Source: Steromphala cineraria (taxonomy: Eukaryota > Mollusca > Gastropoda > Trochida > Trochidae). Taken from it: a stretch of DNA of 64,000 nt. The notes below the pieces were generated by a model. The model had not been told where the DNA came from, did no database searches, and saw nothing but the letters and a program-made list of their open reading frames with translations. A program made the translations under genes and the position numbers. The stretch spans positions 23,298,171 to 23,362,170 of the forward strand of contig OU744724.1 in the NCBI GenBank assembly GCA_916613615.1, in the 5' to 3' direction. Below, in pieces: positions 1 through 12,026 of the stretch. The first letter of the stretch is position 1, and each line of letters starts with the position of its first letter.

Positions 1-1800
1 TCTTCCAAAAATTGTCTTTGGAAATGTATGAAAGCCAGATAAAATCACAGAATATCTCTTTAATTTTTGTTTGGGTTACTTTTTCTGGATTTGGAGAAAA
101 TAGACCCTATGAAAATGATCCTATAAGTTTATATTGTACTGACCATACCAACCTGTGTACATACTGATATAGACTTAAATAAATAAAAACGATGGTAATA
201 AGATATTTAAAATACCAGTCACATGACCTTGCTTCTTCCAATCGGCATTCTGATTTTGTATGAAAAAAATGCGCAGTTATTTTATAAAACCTCCACTCCA
301 CTAGGGTCCATTGTATAACAGTCAATATATATACAAACAGAAAAAAGTGGTAATCCATTTCTGAGATCATGCATGAATACGTTAAAACATTCTACTTCTA
401 TTTATCATTTTTGTATTTCCGTCTATTTCATCTACTGAATTTGTACCTGTGTATTCATCTGCAAATATTTGTAATTTTTATTATCATTGTTTTCAATTCA
501 TTAAAATATATAGAGCCTTTGGCTTTGTATCTCATCAGGCTTCATATTTAACTTTGCTGTAGGGAGCGGCCAATGTGGTTGACGAACTGTACCCCTTTGT
601 AGGGACCACAGGGTCACCAATTCAAAAATTAAGAATATAGGCGATTCCGGTTATCAATTCAGAAATGGAAATTGCTAAAAAAATTCAATTGATTATTTAG
701 AGAATAGAATCCAAAGTTTCACAAAGTACTTTTTGGAGGCCATAGGGTCACCAAAACTGTAAATCATAATCCTCACTAGTAGTAGTAGTAGTCTGTACAC
801 AAACTTTCAGCTTTCTCGGTCTTATGCTTCTGGAGAGGAAGATGACAATAGCCGGACACCATGTCATGCCATCAGCTTATCGGGCCTATGAGCTAAAAAG
901 GTCTGGTATCCATTTTTGGACAGGATCTTGAAAAGTTAATGTTCTTGTAATGAGTCGTTCGTAAGATCAGGCCGTTGCTGAAATTTATCATATATAATAT
1001 CAGGTTATTCAGGTTATACAATTCAAGCGATATGCTCCCTTCTGATTTGATCTAACAAGGTCATTTGACCGGTATACTTTTCAATGAACCCTAAAATGGA
1101 TGTTATGCAAAATAAACCATCACATTATGAAGGTTATACAAATCGTGCCTTCTAATTGGAAGAAATAAGGCTTTGTTAAAATAGAAACTATTTAGAAAAT
1201 GAAGCATTGCACATTTATGAAACCACAATAACACACCGCTTAAGTAAAACTTTTGTGTAACTGGCTGCGCAAGCTTCGCCAGTTTTTAAAGTTTAACTTA
1301 CAAGTTTTTAAACAGGTTATAACTACTCCAGTATACTACTGTGGACATACACATTATGAGATTTATTTCTTGATTAACCAGCAATTCTGAAACTATAAAG
1401 TGATAACTATTAACATGTTCATTGCTATTTAAATATAAATGTTTCTCATGGAGAATGTTTTCCTAATTAGAACACTGTTTTAACATGCAATTTTTCAGCA
1501 TTGAATTAACAACCCTGAAACCGCACTCTGTGTGTTGTGTTATACACTTGGATGCTGAATGGATGTATGTTTGTTAAATATATAATAATTCAACTATCGT
1601 CAATACTAAAATTAGGAATCTTTATATATTCAGGGGAACCAGAGAACATCGACTTGGTTTCTAGCAGTCTTCTTTGTTTATGAAAGATTTCAGTAACAGA
1701 AAATAAGGTTGGAAAGGGCCAACACAGCTATATTCATATAGACGAACAATAAAAATGATTTTGAATACAACGGAAAGGGGACTCAGTTTGCTCAATCTCA
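1..1800. other. AT-rich intergenic sequence
   Basis: No exon or known repeat is recognised. It holds a short AGT microsatellite near 776-792 and a small perfect hairpin, ACTGGC at 1260-1265 pairing with GCCAGT at 1278-1283. Two similar phrases containing 'agggtcacc' at about 610 and 750 hint at an old duplication. The short open frames here show no protein signature. Confidence 0.5.
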
Positions 1801-1995
1801 TTATAAAAAGTTCAAAATGTTCTTTACTGCGTTACGCAGATAATAGATCTCACAAAGCCTCGTTAGTTCAGCCGTCAGGGTAACCTTCGACCCTTTGATC
1901 TGAGGTAGATTTCGTCCACCATCAAATTGTATGTCTTTTAAAGGCAAATTATAGAGGTTCGAGCGTTTCAACAAAATGATCTTTCGATCTTCCAA
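1801..1995 (-). CDS. possible terminal exon, unidentified (weak)
   Basis: A 64-codon minus-strand frame ends in TAA and is clearly richer in GC and in charged residues than the surrounding AT-rich DNA. It includes FDGGRNLPQIKGSKV and a helical-looking C-terminus, ELTRLCEIYYLRNAVKNIL. A purine-ending pyrimidine-rich stretch just upstream on the minus strand (around 2000-2015) could serve as an acceptor, but it is not a strong one. No family is recognised. It could equally be a chance frame or a decayed repeat. Confidence 0.18.
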   Translation of the reverse strand: MEDRKIILLKRSNLYNLPLKDIQFDGGRNLPQIKGSKVTLTAELTRLCEIYYLRNAVKNILNFL

Positions 1996-3227
1996 AAAGC
2001 AAGGATAAGTGATTAATTTTTACTAGGTTTAATGCTTCTCTGAAGTTATAGTATAGATGTTTGTCAAAATGAGCGATATAACTGCACCATTTATATTTAA
2101 AGGATGGTGATACGGGAAATGGTTTATATAATTGAGTTTCCTACTGGTGTAAATAACAGAACAGGAAACGCAATATACGAGACATTTAGTTCACAAACTT
2201 TACGTTCTATATATACATTTACAGTCCACAACTGGGAATTCAGACTAGCACTAGTATAAATCAATATCTTCTTAGTCACTATTTTACCTATAACGGAAAA
2301 CTAGTAAACCTTACATCTAAATATTAAAAAACATCTACAAACATCAACATAACATTTCATTAGAAAGAAAGCGATATTTAGATAATTTTATATGAATAAA
2401 TGAACCATGTTTCTAAATTATAGGTATATGCTTTATCAGGTTCCATTCAAACTGTAACTGTGTTGTAAATACATGTTATTACTTTTCTCCGTATAGATAG
2501 CTATCGTTTTATTAGTAAAGTATTTCACAAAAAGATTGTCAACCTCTAGGTTATCCAATGAAAGCTCCTTACGCGGTTCTCTTATCTTTATTGAGAATAT
2601 CTTGTGAGAATATTGAAGGATTTTTATTGTAAACCAGGCCATGTTATACGATTACGTTTTGCTCCGAAAAAACTTTAATATATCTTCTTAGATATTAATA
2701 TACACAGTTAACGTACATGTATTTATTAAGGGCCAATATTTTGTTAAAGTTATTGACACGTAAATCTAATTAAACAAAATCAAAAAAATCATTCAAATCG
2801 TGCATGTAGTAAAGTAATAATAAGGTATTAATTGATAATGCTTTTGTTTCTTGTTAAGAACTTATGTTATTGAGGAATGTAATTTAAATCTCATCTCAAA
2901 CATATAAATAAAAGGATAAACTGATCTTTAGAAATGTTTGATTTAAACGTTCCCTTGAAAGGTCTCAAATATATTCCGGGTTTTACTGTGTATATAAATT
3001 ACATCGACAATTGGAGATTACAAATAAAGGCAATTCATAAAAGATTTTTTTGGAGGTTATACATTGTTTTGTTAAAATAATATCATTAGTTCTAACTTGA
3101 GATAAGAAAGAAAATGAATTCAAACTCCCATCGTTTGATATAAACGTTCATCAGAGAAATGTTGACATCAATCGTTTTTCCTTTATACATAATGACCAAT
3201 TGGTAAGATAGCACCTCTTCAAATCAA
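1996..3227. other. AT-rich intergenic sequence
   Basis: I see no gene, known repeat or structured RNA here. The sequence is A/T-dominated with scattered short open frames that lack any recognisable protein features. Confidence 0.5.
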
Positions 3228-3535
3228 CCCGACAAAGCGAAAGAACGATAGAGCGACGAAGCGATATGGCTGCGCGACAAAGCGATAAAGCGAAAGAGCG
3301 AAATAGCGATAAAGCGATAAAGCGATATAGCGATATTGCTGAGCGAAAAAGCGATATGAAAATATCGCTTTGTCGTTCGTCCATATCGCTTTGTCGCTCG
3401 GCCATATCGCTTTGTCGTTCGACCATATCGCTTTGTCGTTCGGCCATATCGCTTTGTCGTTCACCAATATCGCTTTGTCGTATACCAATATCGCTTTATC
3501 GCTTTATCGCTTTATCGCGTTTATATCAAAGGGCG
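3228..3535. repeat. palindromic tandem array of 21-bp and 8-bp units
   Basis: The right half has six exact-period 21-bp units beginning at 3362, 3383, 3404, 3425, 3446 and 3467, each starting ATATCGCTTTGTCG with a variable last 6-7 bases. It ends in an 8-bp repeat, TATCGCTT, at 3488-3517. The left half (3228-3355) is the same vocabulary in reverse complement, AAGCGATA/GAGCGAAA octamers. The two halves meet at a short centre near 3355-3362. The whole array is therefore a large imperfect inverted repeat. Because 21 is a multiple of three and the unit has no stop codon, both strands give long open frames of heptapeptide repeats (ISLCRSA, HIALSFG, ERQSDMA). I regard these as by-products, not genes. 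Confidence 0.9.
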
Positions 3536-3565
3536 AAAGAGCGATGGCCCGTTTCGGCCATCATA

Positions 3566-3990
3566 CAGTAGCCTATATGATGCTGTTGTGCCTTTTAGGG
3601 GTTTCACCTCCAATGTTCAAATAATTTTTGAAATTCTGACCAAAAACCGTCCGATTTCTGAACTTTGTCTCGTTTCCGGAGCATAATTAAAAAACTATAC
3701 CATTTGGAAACTTCAAAGTTGGTATGGCAGTAGCCTACATGATGCTGTTGTGCCTTTTAGGGGTTTCACCTCCAACGTTCAAATAATATTTGAAATTTTG
3801 TCCAAAAATGGTCAGGTATTCGGACTTTGTGTCGTTTCCGGATCATAATTTAAAAACTATACCACTTGGAATTTTCAAACTTGGTAGGACAGTAGCCTAC
3901 ATGTATATGATGCTGTTGTGCCTTTTAGGGGTTTTAATTCCAAAGTTCAAATAATTTTTTAAATTTTGAACCAAAACAGTCCGAAAACAG
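3566..3990. repeat. 162-bp tandem repeat, about 2.6 units
   Basis: Units start at 3566, 3728 and 3890, each with CAGTAGCCTA followed by 'gatgctgttgtgccttttag'. The spacing is 162 bp for both intervals. The second unit is full length and close to the first. The third carries a small insertion near its start and fades out after about 100 bp. The array abuts the 21-bp palindromic array, so the two may belong to one larger repeat. Confidence 0.85.
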
Positions 3991-5500
3991 AAGGTTGAGG
4001 ATCAAGTTTGAAAATATATTTCCTAATAACAAACACATACCGTATAAACATTGTAAATGTGATAGTTTTGCCTTCAAGTTATCTTTTGGGAAGTAACCAA
4101 AAGAAAGGGATTGTGACCTATTGTGATAATTATATGGACACTGTATGAACATAGAAGATGACTGATGTTGTTACCACTGCAAAGAATACATATATTGGAA
4201 TGTTGATACCACTGCAAAGAATACATATATTGGAATATAAATTGACCAATATGGAACTGAATGGAAGGTGAGAGTTTGTTGAAAAACATTTATTATCATA
4301 GTTATACCAGTTGACACCTATTCAGACAAATTAAATTTTAATGTTATTTTCTATATCATGTGATGGAAAAATACGGTAACAATCCTAGCACTTATCAGAA
4401 CATATGATTTTTCACTATTTTCGTCAAAGAAAGGCGGTCAAAATACAGGCGGGGGTATGTGAGCTGCGCTCACTTTTGCCTTGTTTATGAGAGCACACGC
4501 TGGTATTTGAAACCCATATTGGAATGGTAAATACGTACAAGACCTTATGCGTCACCTTTAAGTGACCTTTGATTAAATTGTAAACTTACAATTGTCACTT
4601 TTTTACTAACCTACTGAGGCATAGAGTACTTATAAACTAATGTCCAAAAGAAACGATACCATACAATTTGCTAAATAACTCAATCCACTGCAGATTGATA
4701 AGACTAAAACATAGTTATATCATATCTTCAGTAGTAAAGTTATTTCTATGCAAAATGTTGAAACATTATTTTTTCATGTTTGCGAGAAACATGCATTTAA
4801 AAAAATCTTCGATCTGGAATCTCCTTAACTAGGCTAGATAGCAGGGAGAAATTGGACACTTTCGCTTGTTTCAAAGCGTTCTAGTGCATTGACGCGTCAA
4901 CGAATTTATGTCAAATAAAGTGTATTAAATCAACAACATTGTTCTCTTACCTTAATTCAATACTTTATCAATTTTATAGTGAAATGACAAAAGTTCTGTG
5001 CATAACACAACTTGAAATTTCGATTCATGCACCCCATGTGCGTTTGAAGAGACACAAAATCAAAAGTATCTTTTCCTGAAGAATGACAATGTGCATACTT
5101 CTTTACAAGACATATGCCTGTTAGGCACACTTAAATTCGACTCTGTCAGGTAAAAGAATTTTGTTTCGGAGGACGTTGAAAACTTGGTATCGTTTCTTTT
5201 GGACATTAGTTATAGTTCACTTTGTACACATCTCATTTTGTTCACATGGGAAACTATAAATTAAGAGAAAATGACCGATCCTCAGATCATGCACCTTTAA
5301 AAAAGAAAGTACAAAACCTTTCGGATGCAGTTGTAGAACCCGTTGGAATGATGATGTAACTGTCTACTACCATAGCGTTAACGAGAGTAAAGAAATAGTA
5401 TCAATTGTTTTGCTTCAGTGTATGGAGTTTAAGTAAGCACATACGGAACAATAATTTAAACAAAAACATTTTCTTGTGGATACAATGAACATAAGGTTAA
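3991..5500. other. intergenic; a 35-bp tandem duplication and a hairpin
   Basis: A 35-bp unit containing TACCACTGCAAAGAATACAT occurs twice in direct tandem, at 4172 and 4207. A perfect hairpin, GTGAGC at 4459-4464 with GCTCAC at 4468-4473, shares a GCTGCGC core with the hairpin at 1260-1283. The phrase AAAAGAAACGATACCA at about 4645 recurs inverted near 5190. No exon is recognised. Confidence 0.6.
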
Positions 5501-6525
5501 TTCACTATTCTAAAACTTATTTCGCTGTTTCTGTCAGAAGTAATCCTCCGCATGTACGTAACTGGTCCAAATTTCATCACGCTTCTCAACATTGCATTCC
5601 TCATGCTCCTGTCTCTACAAATGGTATTCAACAGAACATCAAACTTCAAATACAAGCGAGATGATCCTCGCAAACTTTCACAGCACCTTAATCTGACCAG
5701 TGCCAAATGTAGAACAGCATTCCAGTGTACTGCAGCGTGTGTGTCTTTCCTTGTAGACCTGGATTCTTGGATTTTGTTTTAACTGGTTCGAGCGCAAAAA
5801 TTCAAGCCTCAAATTATAAGAAACTATGTAGAATCTATAGTGAACACATTTGATGGGTCTGACGCTGACGCAAAGCATGCGAAGTATGTCCTACTGGTTA
5901 CGGATAAGGGAAAGTCAGTTGTGCAATCAGCGACGCTGTTTTAAAGTCATCATTTTGGCTACTCAATCATGGAAAAAGCATTGTGATATGCGAGAAGCGT
6001 TGTCATTTGAAGAAATTCAAATGGAGTGTGGTGCAATTGTTTCCGCCAGGGGAAACTGCCGAAACCCACGGATTTTGGCGTAATAGAACAGAGGCTGTAT
6101 CAACAATTCATGATTTAATCTGCCTCTGTAGGGAGAGAATGCGATTTTGGATGAATGTTTAAAAAACATTTACATATCAAAGCAGCTGTACCCTACCAAT
6201 CCTGTGTCCGTTGTTCACGCCATGTTACATTACACATTGGATAGAGACGTCAGGTTATCTTTATTTTTGACAGGAGTGAACGACGTCGACGAGGGACAAT
6301 GAAGGCAACGTTGGTGTGTGATGATGTTGATGAAATGACGACTGGAGACTTCTTGTGATGGTCGACCATTATTATATTCTTGTTTTGAGTTAAAACATGA
6401 CTCGAGCCGGTGGTACATTCACAGGTCAGTGTAGACGTCAGGGCAGTTCCCCCAACCCCGTCGTCTACCTGAGCTGGACCGACTCGAGGGAGGTGACGAC
6501 TAAAATCTACGTGAGATGTTCGTTA
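5501..6525 (+). pseudogene. broken unidentified coding region with a repeat inside
   Basis: From 5501 to 5910 one plus-strand frame is open except for a single TAA at 5780-5782. It encodes a hydrophobic stretch (NFITLLNIAFLMLLSLQMVF, from the ATG at 5552), then a Cys-containing segment (KCRTAFQCTAACVSF) reminiscent of PAN/apple domains, and after the stop FKPQIIRNYVESIVNTF and AKYVLLVTDKG. A Tc1-related repeat occupies 5911-6140. Immediately after it another protein-like frame runs to TGA near 6289 (ILDECLKNIYISKQLYP, MLHYTLDRDVRLSLFLTGV). A third runs at about 6400-6525 (PNPVVYLSWTDSREVTTKIY) behind a plausible acceptor, 'cttgttttgag'. GC content is well above the surroundings. I do not recognise the protein. 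A retro-copied or decayed gene, or an unrelated transposon ORF, are the main options. Confidence 0.35.
5911..6140 (+). mobile_element. Tc1-related short repeat (MITE-B), copy 1
   Basis: It shares AGTTGTGCAATCAGCGACG, 'gaaacccacggattttggcg' and the TIR-like end 'aatagaacagaggctg' followed by TA with the copies at 50.8, 53.5 and 55.6 kb. The outer flank ends in CTGCCTCTGTAGGGAGAGAA. The left end seen in other copies (GGAGGCAATC) is missing, so this copy is truncated. It sits inside the unidentified broken coding region. Confidence 0.75.
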
Positions 6526-8192
6526 CACTGACCAACTGCCAGGTCTGACGACGGCTAGCGTTTGAAATCAGATATTGATTATTTACAAGTATTTTACATG
6601 AATTTTGAAATAAGGATTTTGAATATTTTGTCTTTAATAATTTATAAAATGTTACGCTATAACAATTTTATAAACCAAAGTATCATACATGAATGTTTTA
6701 TCCTGTTGGTACCATAAAAAAGTAGGGACTACATTTATGATTCCTTTATTCTTCTATACTGTTAACAATGCACAGCAAGAAAATGCTCCAATACAGTTAA
6801 TTTATGTTTTGAATTTAAAATATTTGATGTATCCTCTATAAATTCGTGTAAGAATGTAACATAACTGTGTAGACACCATGAGAATACCAAGCGAGGAATA
6901 ATAATCGGAGAAAAATGTCTTCAAGACATTTACACATATTAAGCATTTAAATGCAAATTCTTCTTTCCGTTAAAGACCGAGACAATATAACTGAAAGTGA
7001 CATTTATGTTTGATTAACATATGAACATTATTTAAAGATGTTCTTTATTATTATTTTAAGAAGGCTGGTATAAAGTCTGTCCAATATACGAGAAGAACGT
7101 TGGTTGTTATTAGAAATATGTCAAATAACAAGGACGTGACTTCACAAGTTAACATGACGGATTGTCCTGAGACAATGTGACATTGTTACAGAAATATTTA
7201 GGTCAATAGGACATTTTTACTCTATAAGGAGAGCTTTAATTGCCTATTTTATCAACTGGATCAAGTTATTTAGTCTTTGATTGCTTATTTCATCCTTGGT
7301 TTAATTTTGCAAATGGTCCGTCAGCCATTATCAAGATCAAAGACTGACGATTAAGGAGTTTTTCAGTCCGTGACTTGGTGCTCTTAGATTGAGAGTGATT
7401 ACAGGCATTCAATTCCTTACTAGTTTTTAATTATTAGATTTTTATTACATTTTGATAAGATGTAACGTAAGGTTATTGCTTCATAAACATTAACGTAATA
7501 AAGTCATTGCCTAATACTAGATTTCTGATTGGAAAATTGGAAATTAGTGACTTTGAGCCTTAGCTGTAAAATTGAAGATAAGAAATGCATGTAAGATAAA
7601 ACAGGTTTAATATGACCCCATATTCAGTAACATTGATGCCGACCAGAGAAATATAATATCAATTTCCATCCATTAAACGCATCGTTGAGAACACCCTCTA
7701 GAAGAAATACGGTAATTAGGTTTCCGCAACAAAACTCATGACAGGAACCTTGACACTTGTTATTTGGATCAATAAACTTGTGTAGATGTGCTTTCACTGC
7801 CCGTTTGGGTTTATCATCTTCTAATGACTCTTTGGCTTCTTTTATTCAGTTTCATTCCACCCTATTACCTAGACAGAGAAATCGTCATTTTACAATTATA
7901 AATAGTACGTTTCTCATAAAACTTTAGTCTGAGTGTGAGTAATGAGTAAAATGATTGCTTCTTCTACTGTCGATGACATATATACGTTATTTCCAGGTGC
8001 AACTAGACGAGAGCTTAACCTGAGCTTATATTTAATATCGAAGATGTGGTAGATTTTGTACATCTTGCCACAGGGACGATGACTTAAATAAGATTAGCAA
8101 GAGCAGACCAGTCCCAACACAGGAGTTTCGCGTTCCTCTGTTCTTTCTGCTCCAAAGCAACAATGAAATCGGCAGTCTATAGCAGACTTACC
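6526..8192. other. intergenic, nothing firm
   Basis: AT-rich with no known repeat. A 46-codon protein-like frame with a CxxC (CTSCHRDDDLNKISKSR) lies at about 8045-8185 but has no convincing splice border. I do not call it an exon. Confidence 0.4.
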
Positions 8193-8556
8193 TTAAAGGG
8201 GCAGTAGCACGTTTTTTGATAATTTTATCATTTGAATTTCTCACTGATAATTGTAAGTGAATGCTAAATGTATTATTTTGACAGTGTCAAAAATCTCATT
8301 ACACAAGCCAATCATCCATTGTCAGAGGACAAAGAATGAAGATTCACATCAAATCCATTGGCGGCCATTTTTTTGTGAACACCTTTAATTCATTTTTGTA
8401 AGAAAAAGGAATCGCATGGCTAAACTTACCGTTATATACTGGAATTATTACTGCTCCATTTAGTTTAAATACATTGTCTTTCAATTGAGACCATTCATTT
8501 TCATTTTCCTTCCATCACCCTATATTCCCCCTAAAAACGTGCTACTGCCCCTTTAA
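8193..8556 (+). mobile_element. MITE-A copy 1 (TTAA-flanked)
   Basis: A 364-bp element. It starts TTAA-AGGGGCAGTAGCACG and ends CGTGCTACTGCCCCT-TTAA, giving perfect inverted ends of about 20 bp with TTAA at both borders. The interior includes 'ccattggcggccatttttt' and 'aaggaatcgcatggctaaac', which recur in the other copies. It has no coding capacity. TTAA target duplication is the signature of piggyBac-like and some other DNA transposons, so a non-autonomous DNA element is the natural reading. Confidence 0.9.
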
Positions 8557-10190
8557 GAGAGAATTTTAAGAGAGGTGACGTTGAAACTTTATTCTGAATG
8601 ATGATATAATAGTATTAAACAAATATTTATATGGGATATAAAACAATCTCTCATGCTCACTACCTTTAGCATAAACAATCAACGTTTAAGTTTAAAATCA
8701 GGGAAATTTGATAACGCATGAACAATAAGCGATGTATTTCCACCTGCCTGTTACTTTATCAGAACCTTATAAACTTGAGTGGTTTTACAAACGCTTCTAC
8801 AAGCGTTGTATACCTGTGATGAAAATGAAGAATTAAATACCGGATTAAGGATTTAATGAAATGTACCCTGTCACTGAAACGTTATGTGTGTGAAGTTTTA
8901 TCTATTAGGCAGATTTTACATTGTAGAAGTTGTTAAGGAATTATATTGCTGTTAAATTATTTGCCAATTAGAAAAGTCATTTAAAGACACAATTAATTAT
9001 TTTCTAGTCTTATAGTACTTAATTTTGATTCTGCAATTTTTTGGACACCAAAAATGGAATTTTGAGTGGAAGAGGTTACTGTTGTGTATCATACACTCAT
9101 TGACATTTCAATCATCCATCACAGTGATATATGATAAAAGGTGAAAAGGTTTGAATTTAATGAATTTCATACGCAAATGAAGTAACAAGTGATAGATAAT
9201 TATGTATTGAGTAAGTTGAAAACACTCAGAGTGTATGTGACACTTGTTGTAGCACTTATGGCTAATGGAAATTATTAAAAGTATTTTAGTTTAATCTAGA
9301 TATGACATGCACAGAAAAGCGGATTTCTTCCTGCATATGTGATTTTTACATCTAAAGAGAGACTATTTATGTTGTCGATTCGCTCGTATCACATTACATT
9401 TTCATCTAGATTTCCTTCACTTTTTGCCCAATGTAGATTGTTTTTTCGTTTTCTGTATTCAATCATTGAAATTCCAACGTGCAATCTCATTTTCATGGTT
9501 CATAATGATTTTCCGCTCATATATACTCCATTGTGAACACGTTCTTTCCATAAACTAGGAGGCTCTTCCCGACAAAACGCTGTTTTGCATATTTATATAA
9601 AGCTTCTAATATTTGCATCAGTGATGATGAAGACAACATATCACCATTCACTCAATCAACATTGCAGTTCAATTCCATTGTATCCATGATCTCTATCGTA
9701 AATTTGACGAAACGTTGTAGACTACTGTATAATATGGCACTTCAGTCACTGCAATTTTGCGCAGGGGATCTTTCAAATAATAGTATTATGAGTGACTGTA
9801 AAGTTCCGAAATATGTTCCCAAAATTGAATGAGAAAACTTATCTTTTTGCTTGGCACGAATGTTGCTAAAACGATATATGCAATCTCGCGGATGTGTTAC
9901 TTATTTATCATCAATAGCGTTAGGAGGTCATAAGTAAATGACATAAGTGTTGGCTTTATGAATTGTATCAACGTATTTTGAAGCATCTTTTATTCGGTCA
10001 CGGTGAACTCGGCAAATTAGGATGAAGCGCAACAACATTTAACAAAAAGCTCAAACGTTTCGGTTATTCCAATTTAAACAAGTATTTGTCACAAAGGTGA
10101 CAAGATCCCCCGCCGCAAATTGATGTGAACAAAATGCATACTGTATACATAGAAACACTTGTCTACACTTGTCATGCTACTAGATGTCAT
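8557..10190. other. intergenic, nothing recognised
   Basis: AT-rich DNA with no supported exon, RNA gene or repeat family. Short open frames are composition-driven. Confidence 0.5.
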
Positions 10191-10385
10191 TTAGACCACA
10201 ACAAATCAACTGGTCCCTGGGTCTTCCATATATAAGCCTCACTGTGACCTTGAAAATAATGTGAAGGTCACCAAAATCGACTGGGCCCGGCGCCTTCCCA
10301 ATAGACCTTATTAGATTACCCATGATCCTTTGCGCGGCGGCCATGACAGGGGTTACCGATACGCTGTCATAGCACATATTATCTT
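10191..10385 (-). repeat. partial, rearranged copy of the 14.2-14.8 kb repeat
   Basis: It shares with 14511-14575 the phrase CTGTGACCTTGAAAATAATG, then 'gtgaaggtcaccaaaatcga' and 'gggcccggcgccttcccaat'. On the opposite strand it also has GTAACCCC then an ATGGCCGCCG-like stretch and TCTAATAAGGTCTAT, matching the order at 14340-14405. The two blocks are arranged differently from the long copy, so this one is inverted in part. Confidence 0.65.
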
Positions 10386-11857
10386 AGCGATTAGTCGAAA
10401 AAGCATTAAATAAACGTTTCTACGACCAAACATAAACAGAGAGAAGAATATCGTCACACTTGAGCCTTTTGTTCATGCACGGTATGATGATAAGATCAGT
10501 TTGTTCGGTGTAATGGCCCTTATATGAAGTGCCGAAACGGGAAAAGTCCGGTGACATTTCAACTTGACCAGACATCACACAACGATATTTGCGAAAGTAT
10601 TTGTTATAAGCGGAAAGCATGCACTTGAGACCAGATTGTTACTGACATCTCTCATTTGATTCATCCAACATACGTTGTAAAGACCTGCTCCGTATTAAGA
10701 AGGGTTCACGTAGTTGATGTTTTTTTTGTCATTTTCTTGATCGTCTGTCATTCAGTTAAAGTTTTTTTTTACCCACGCTGGTGTTCGATAATGAAAAAGA
10801 AGTTTATCCAAAACTTTCCAACTGATATCGTAATACTCATATGAAATTAGGATAACTTAAATCTAACAACTGTAGAATATTAAAGTGAGACATTACTATT
10901 CTTCTTATATATAATATGATTTTTCAAACAAGTGCAATATCTGCCAAGATTAAGGTAGAGGTTCTTCCCCTAAATTTTGGTAAACAATCTTAAGGATATT
11001 TTGATCCCATACACATTACTGAAAATTGACTGTCATTCAAGGAATATCTTTTAAAAAAGTAGGCACTTGTGATGCAACAAGCAACAACAATTTTATGTTT
11101 TTAACAAAGTGTTTAATTAACACTATATAGATAATAAAAATATCAAGGAACTAAGATGACACATAATCATTTCAATTAAATCTCAATTAGATTACATTTG
11201 AGAATTTATGTCACAAGGACTATGTCCCAACTGAGAAAACTTTTCCATCTGATATCATAAAGATACAATGAAATAATTCCTAGATTTTATATCATGATTT
11301 GTTAACCCTTTTGGTCTAAAGTAACAATAACATTTCCTTCAATATCTTAGCATAACAAAACATTCTAATATTGTTTTCAAAAAAGCAATGGCACTGTCTG
11401 CCCTTTTTCTGCAATGAAGTAAAATTAATATATTGTTGAGGGACAGGAGGAAACAATGGTTCATGTCATCAATCAGAATTATGCTATGTAGTCACAAGCC
11501 ATGGCCCTGGTTGATGAATTACAATTCGCAGCCAAATTGGCTAAAAAAATTATAAGTAATAGGCCATAACCATCATGTGATTCGCAATAAAATCTAGTTT
11601 TGTCATGAATTATCATAACGTCACCTTTTACTGTATTAATAGTTCAGGACAAAACTATACTTTTTTGGAAAAACATGATTCTAATGGCTAATCTATTTCA
11701 TAACTTATAATCATAGCATATCTTTGAAAAGACATGTCTTTTAAGGCACATATTGAAAAATATTGATAAATGTTTATCATTCAAAAGTGGTTACCATTGT
11801 AATATTGTTTGTGCGAGATACTTATTTAGATATTAATTGTTATAATTCCACTTGCAG
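10386..11857. other. AT-rich intergenic or intronic sequence
   Basis: No repeat or exon is recognised. If the exon at 11858 is real, part of this stretch would be its upstream intron, with a branch/acceptor region near 11830-11857. Confidence 0.4.
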
Positions 11858-12026
11858 GATCCCACATAACCCAGAGGATAGACCTGTGAATGGTTGTAAC
11901 AATGAAAACTGTGCATACAACTTGTTGCCTTTTCAGTGTATTAAGATGAAGCAGCAACATCAGAGAGTTGGTTCTGTCCATACTCTTACTGTAGATCAAA
12001 GACAAACAGAGAGGAGTCAATGTTGA
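11858..12026 (+). CDS. possible 3'-terminal coding exon, unidentified
   Basis: A good 3' splice site ('ataattccacttgcag') ends at 11857. It is followed by 56 open codons to TGA at 12024-12026. The entry phase is 2. The peptide looks protein-like, with Asn/Cys-rich RPVNGCNNENCAYN followed by a Gln/Arg-rich tail, MKQQHQRVGSVHTLTVDQRQ, ending SQC. It could be the cytoplasmic end of a membrane protein or simply the tail of a secreted one. I recognise no family and see no upstream partner exon. The alternatives are a chance frame or an exon of a non-coding RNA. Confidence 0.35.

Noticed and set aside
3362..3490. Regularly spaced repeats resembling a CRISPR array.
   Set aside because: The units are contiguous, with only 6-7 variable bases rather than true spacers. 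The context is eukaryotic and no cas genes are present.
3151..3624. Long overlapping open frames on both strands encoding heptapeptide repeats.
   Set aside because: They follow automatically from a stop-free 21-bp tandem unit. Several frames on both strands are open at once and there is no codon bias for one.
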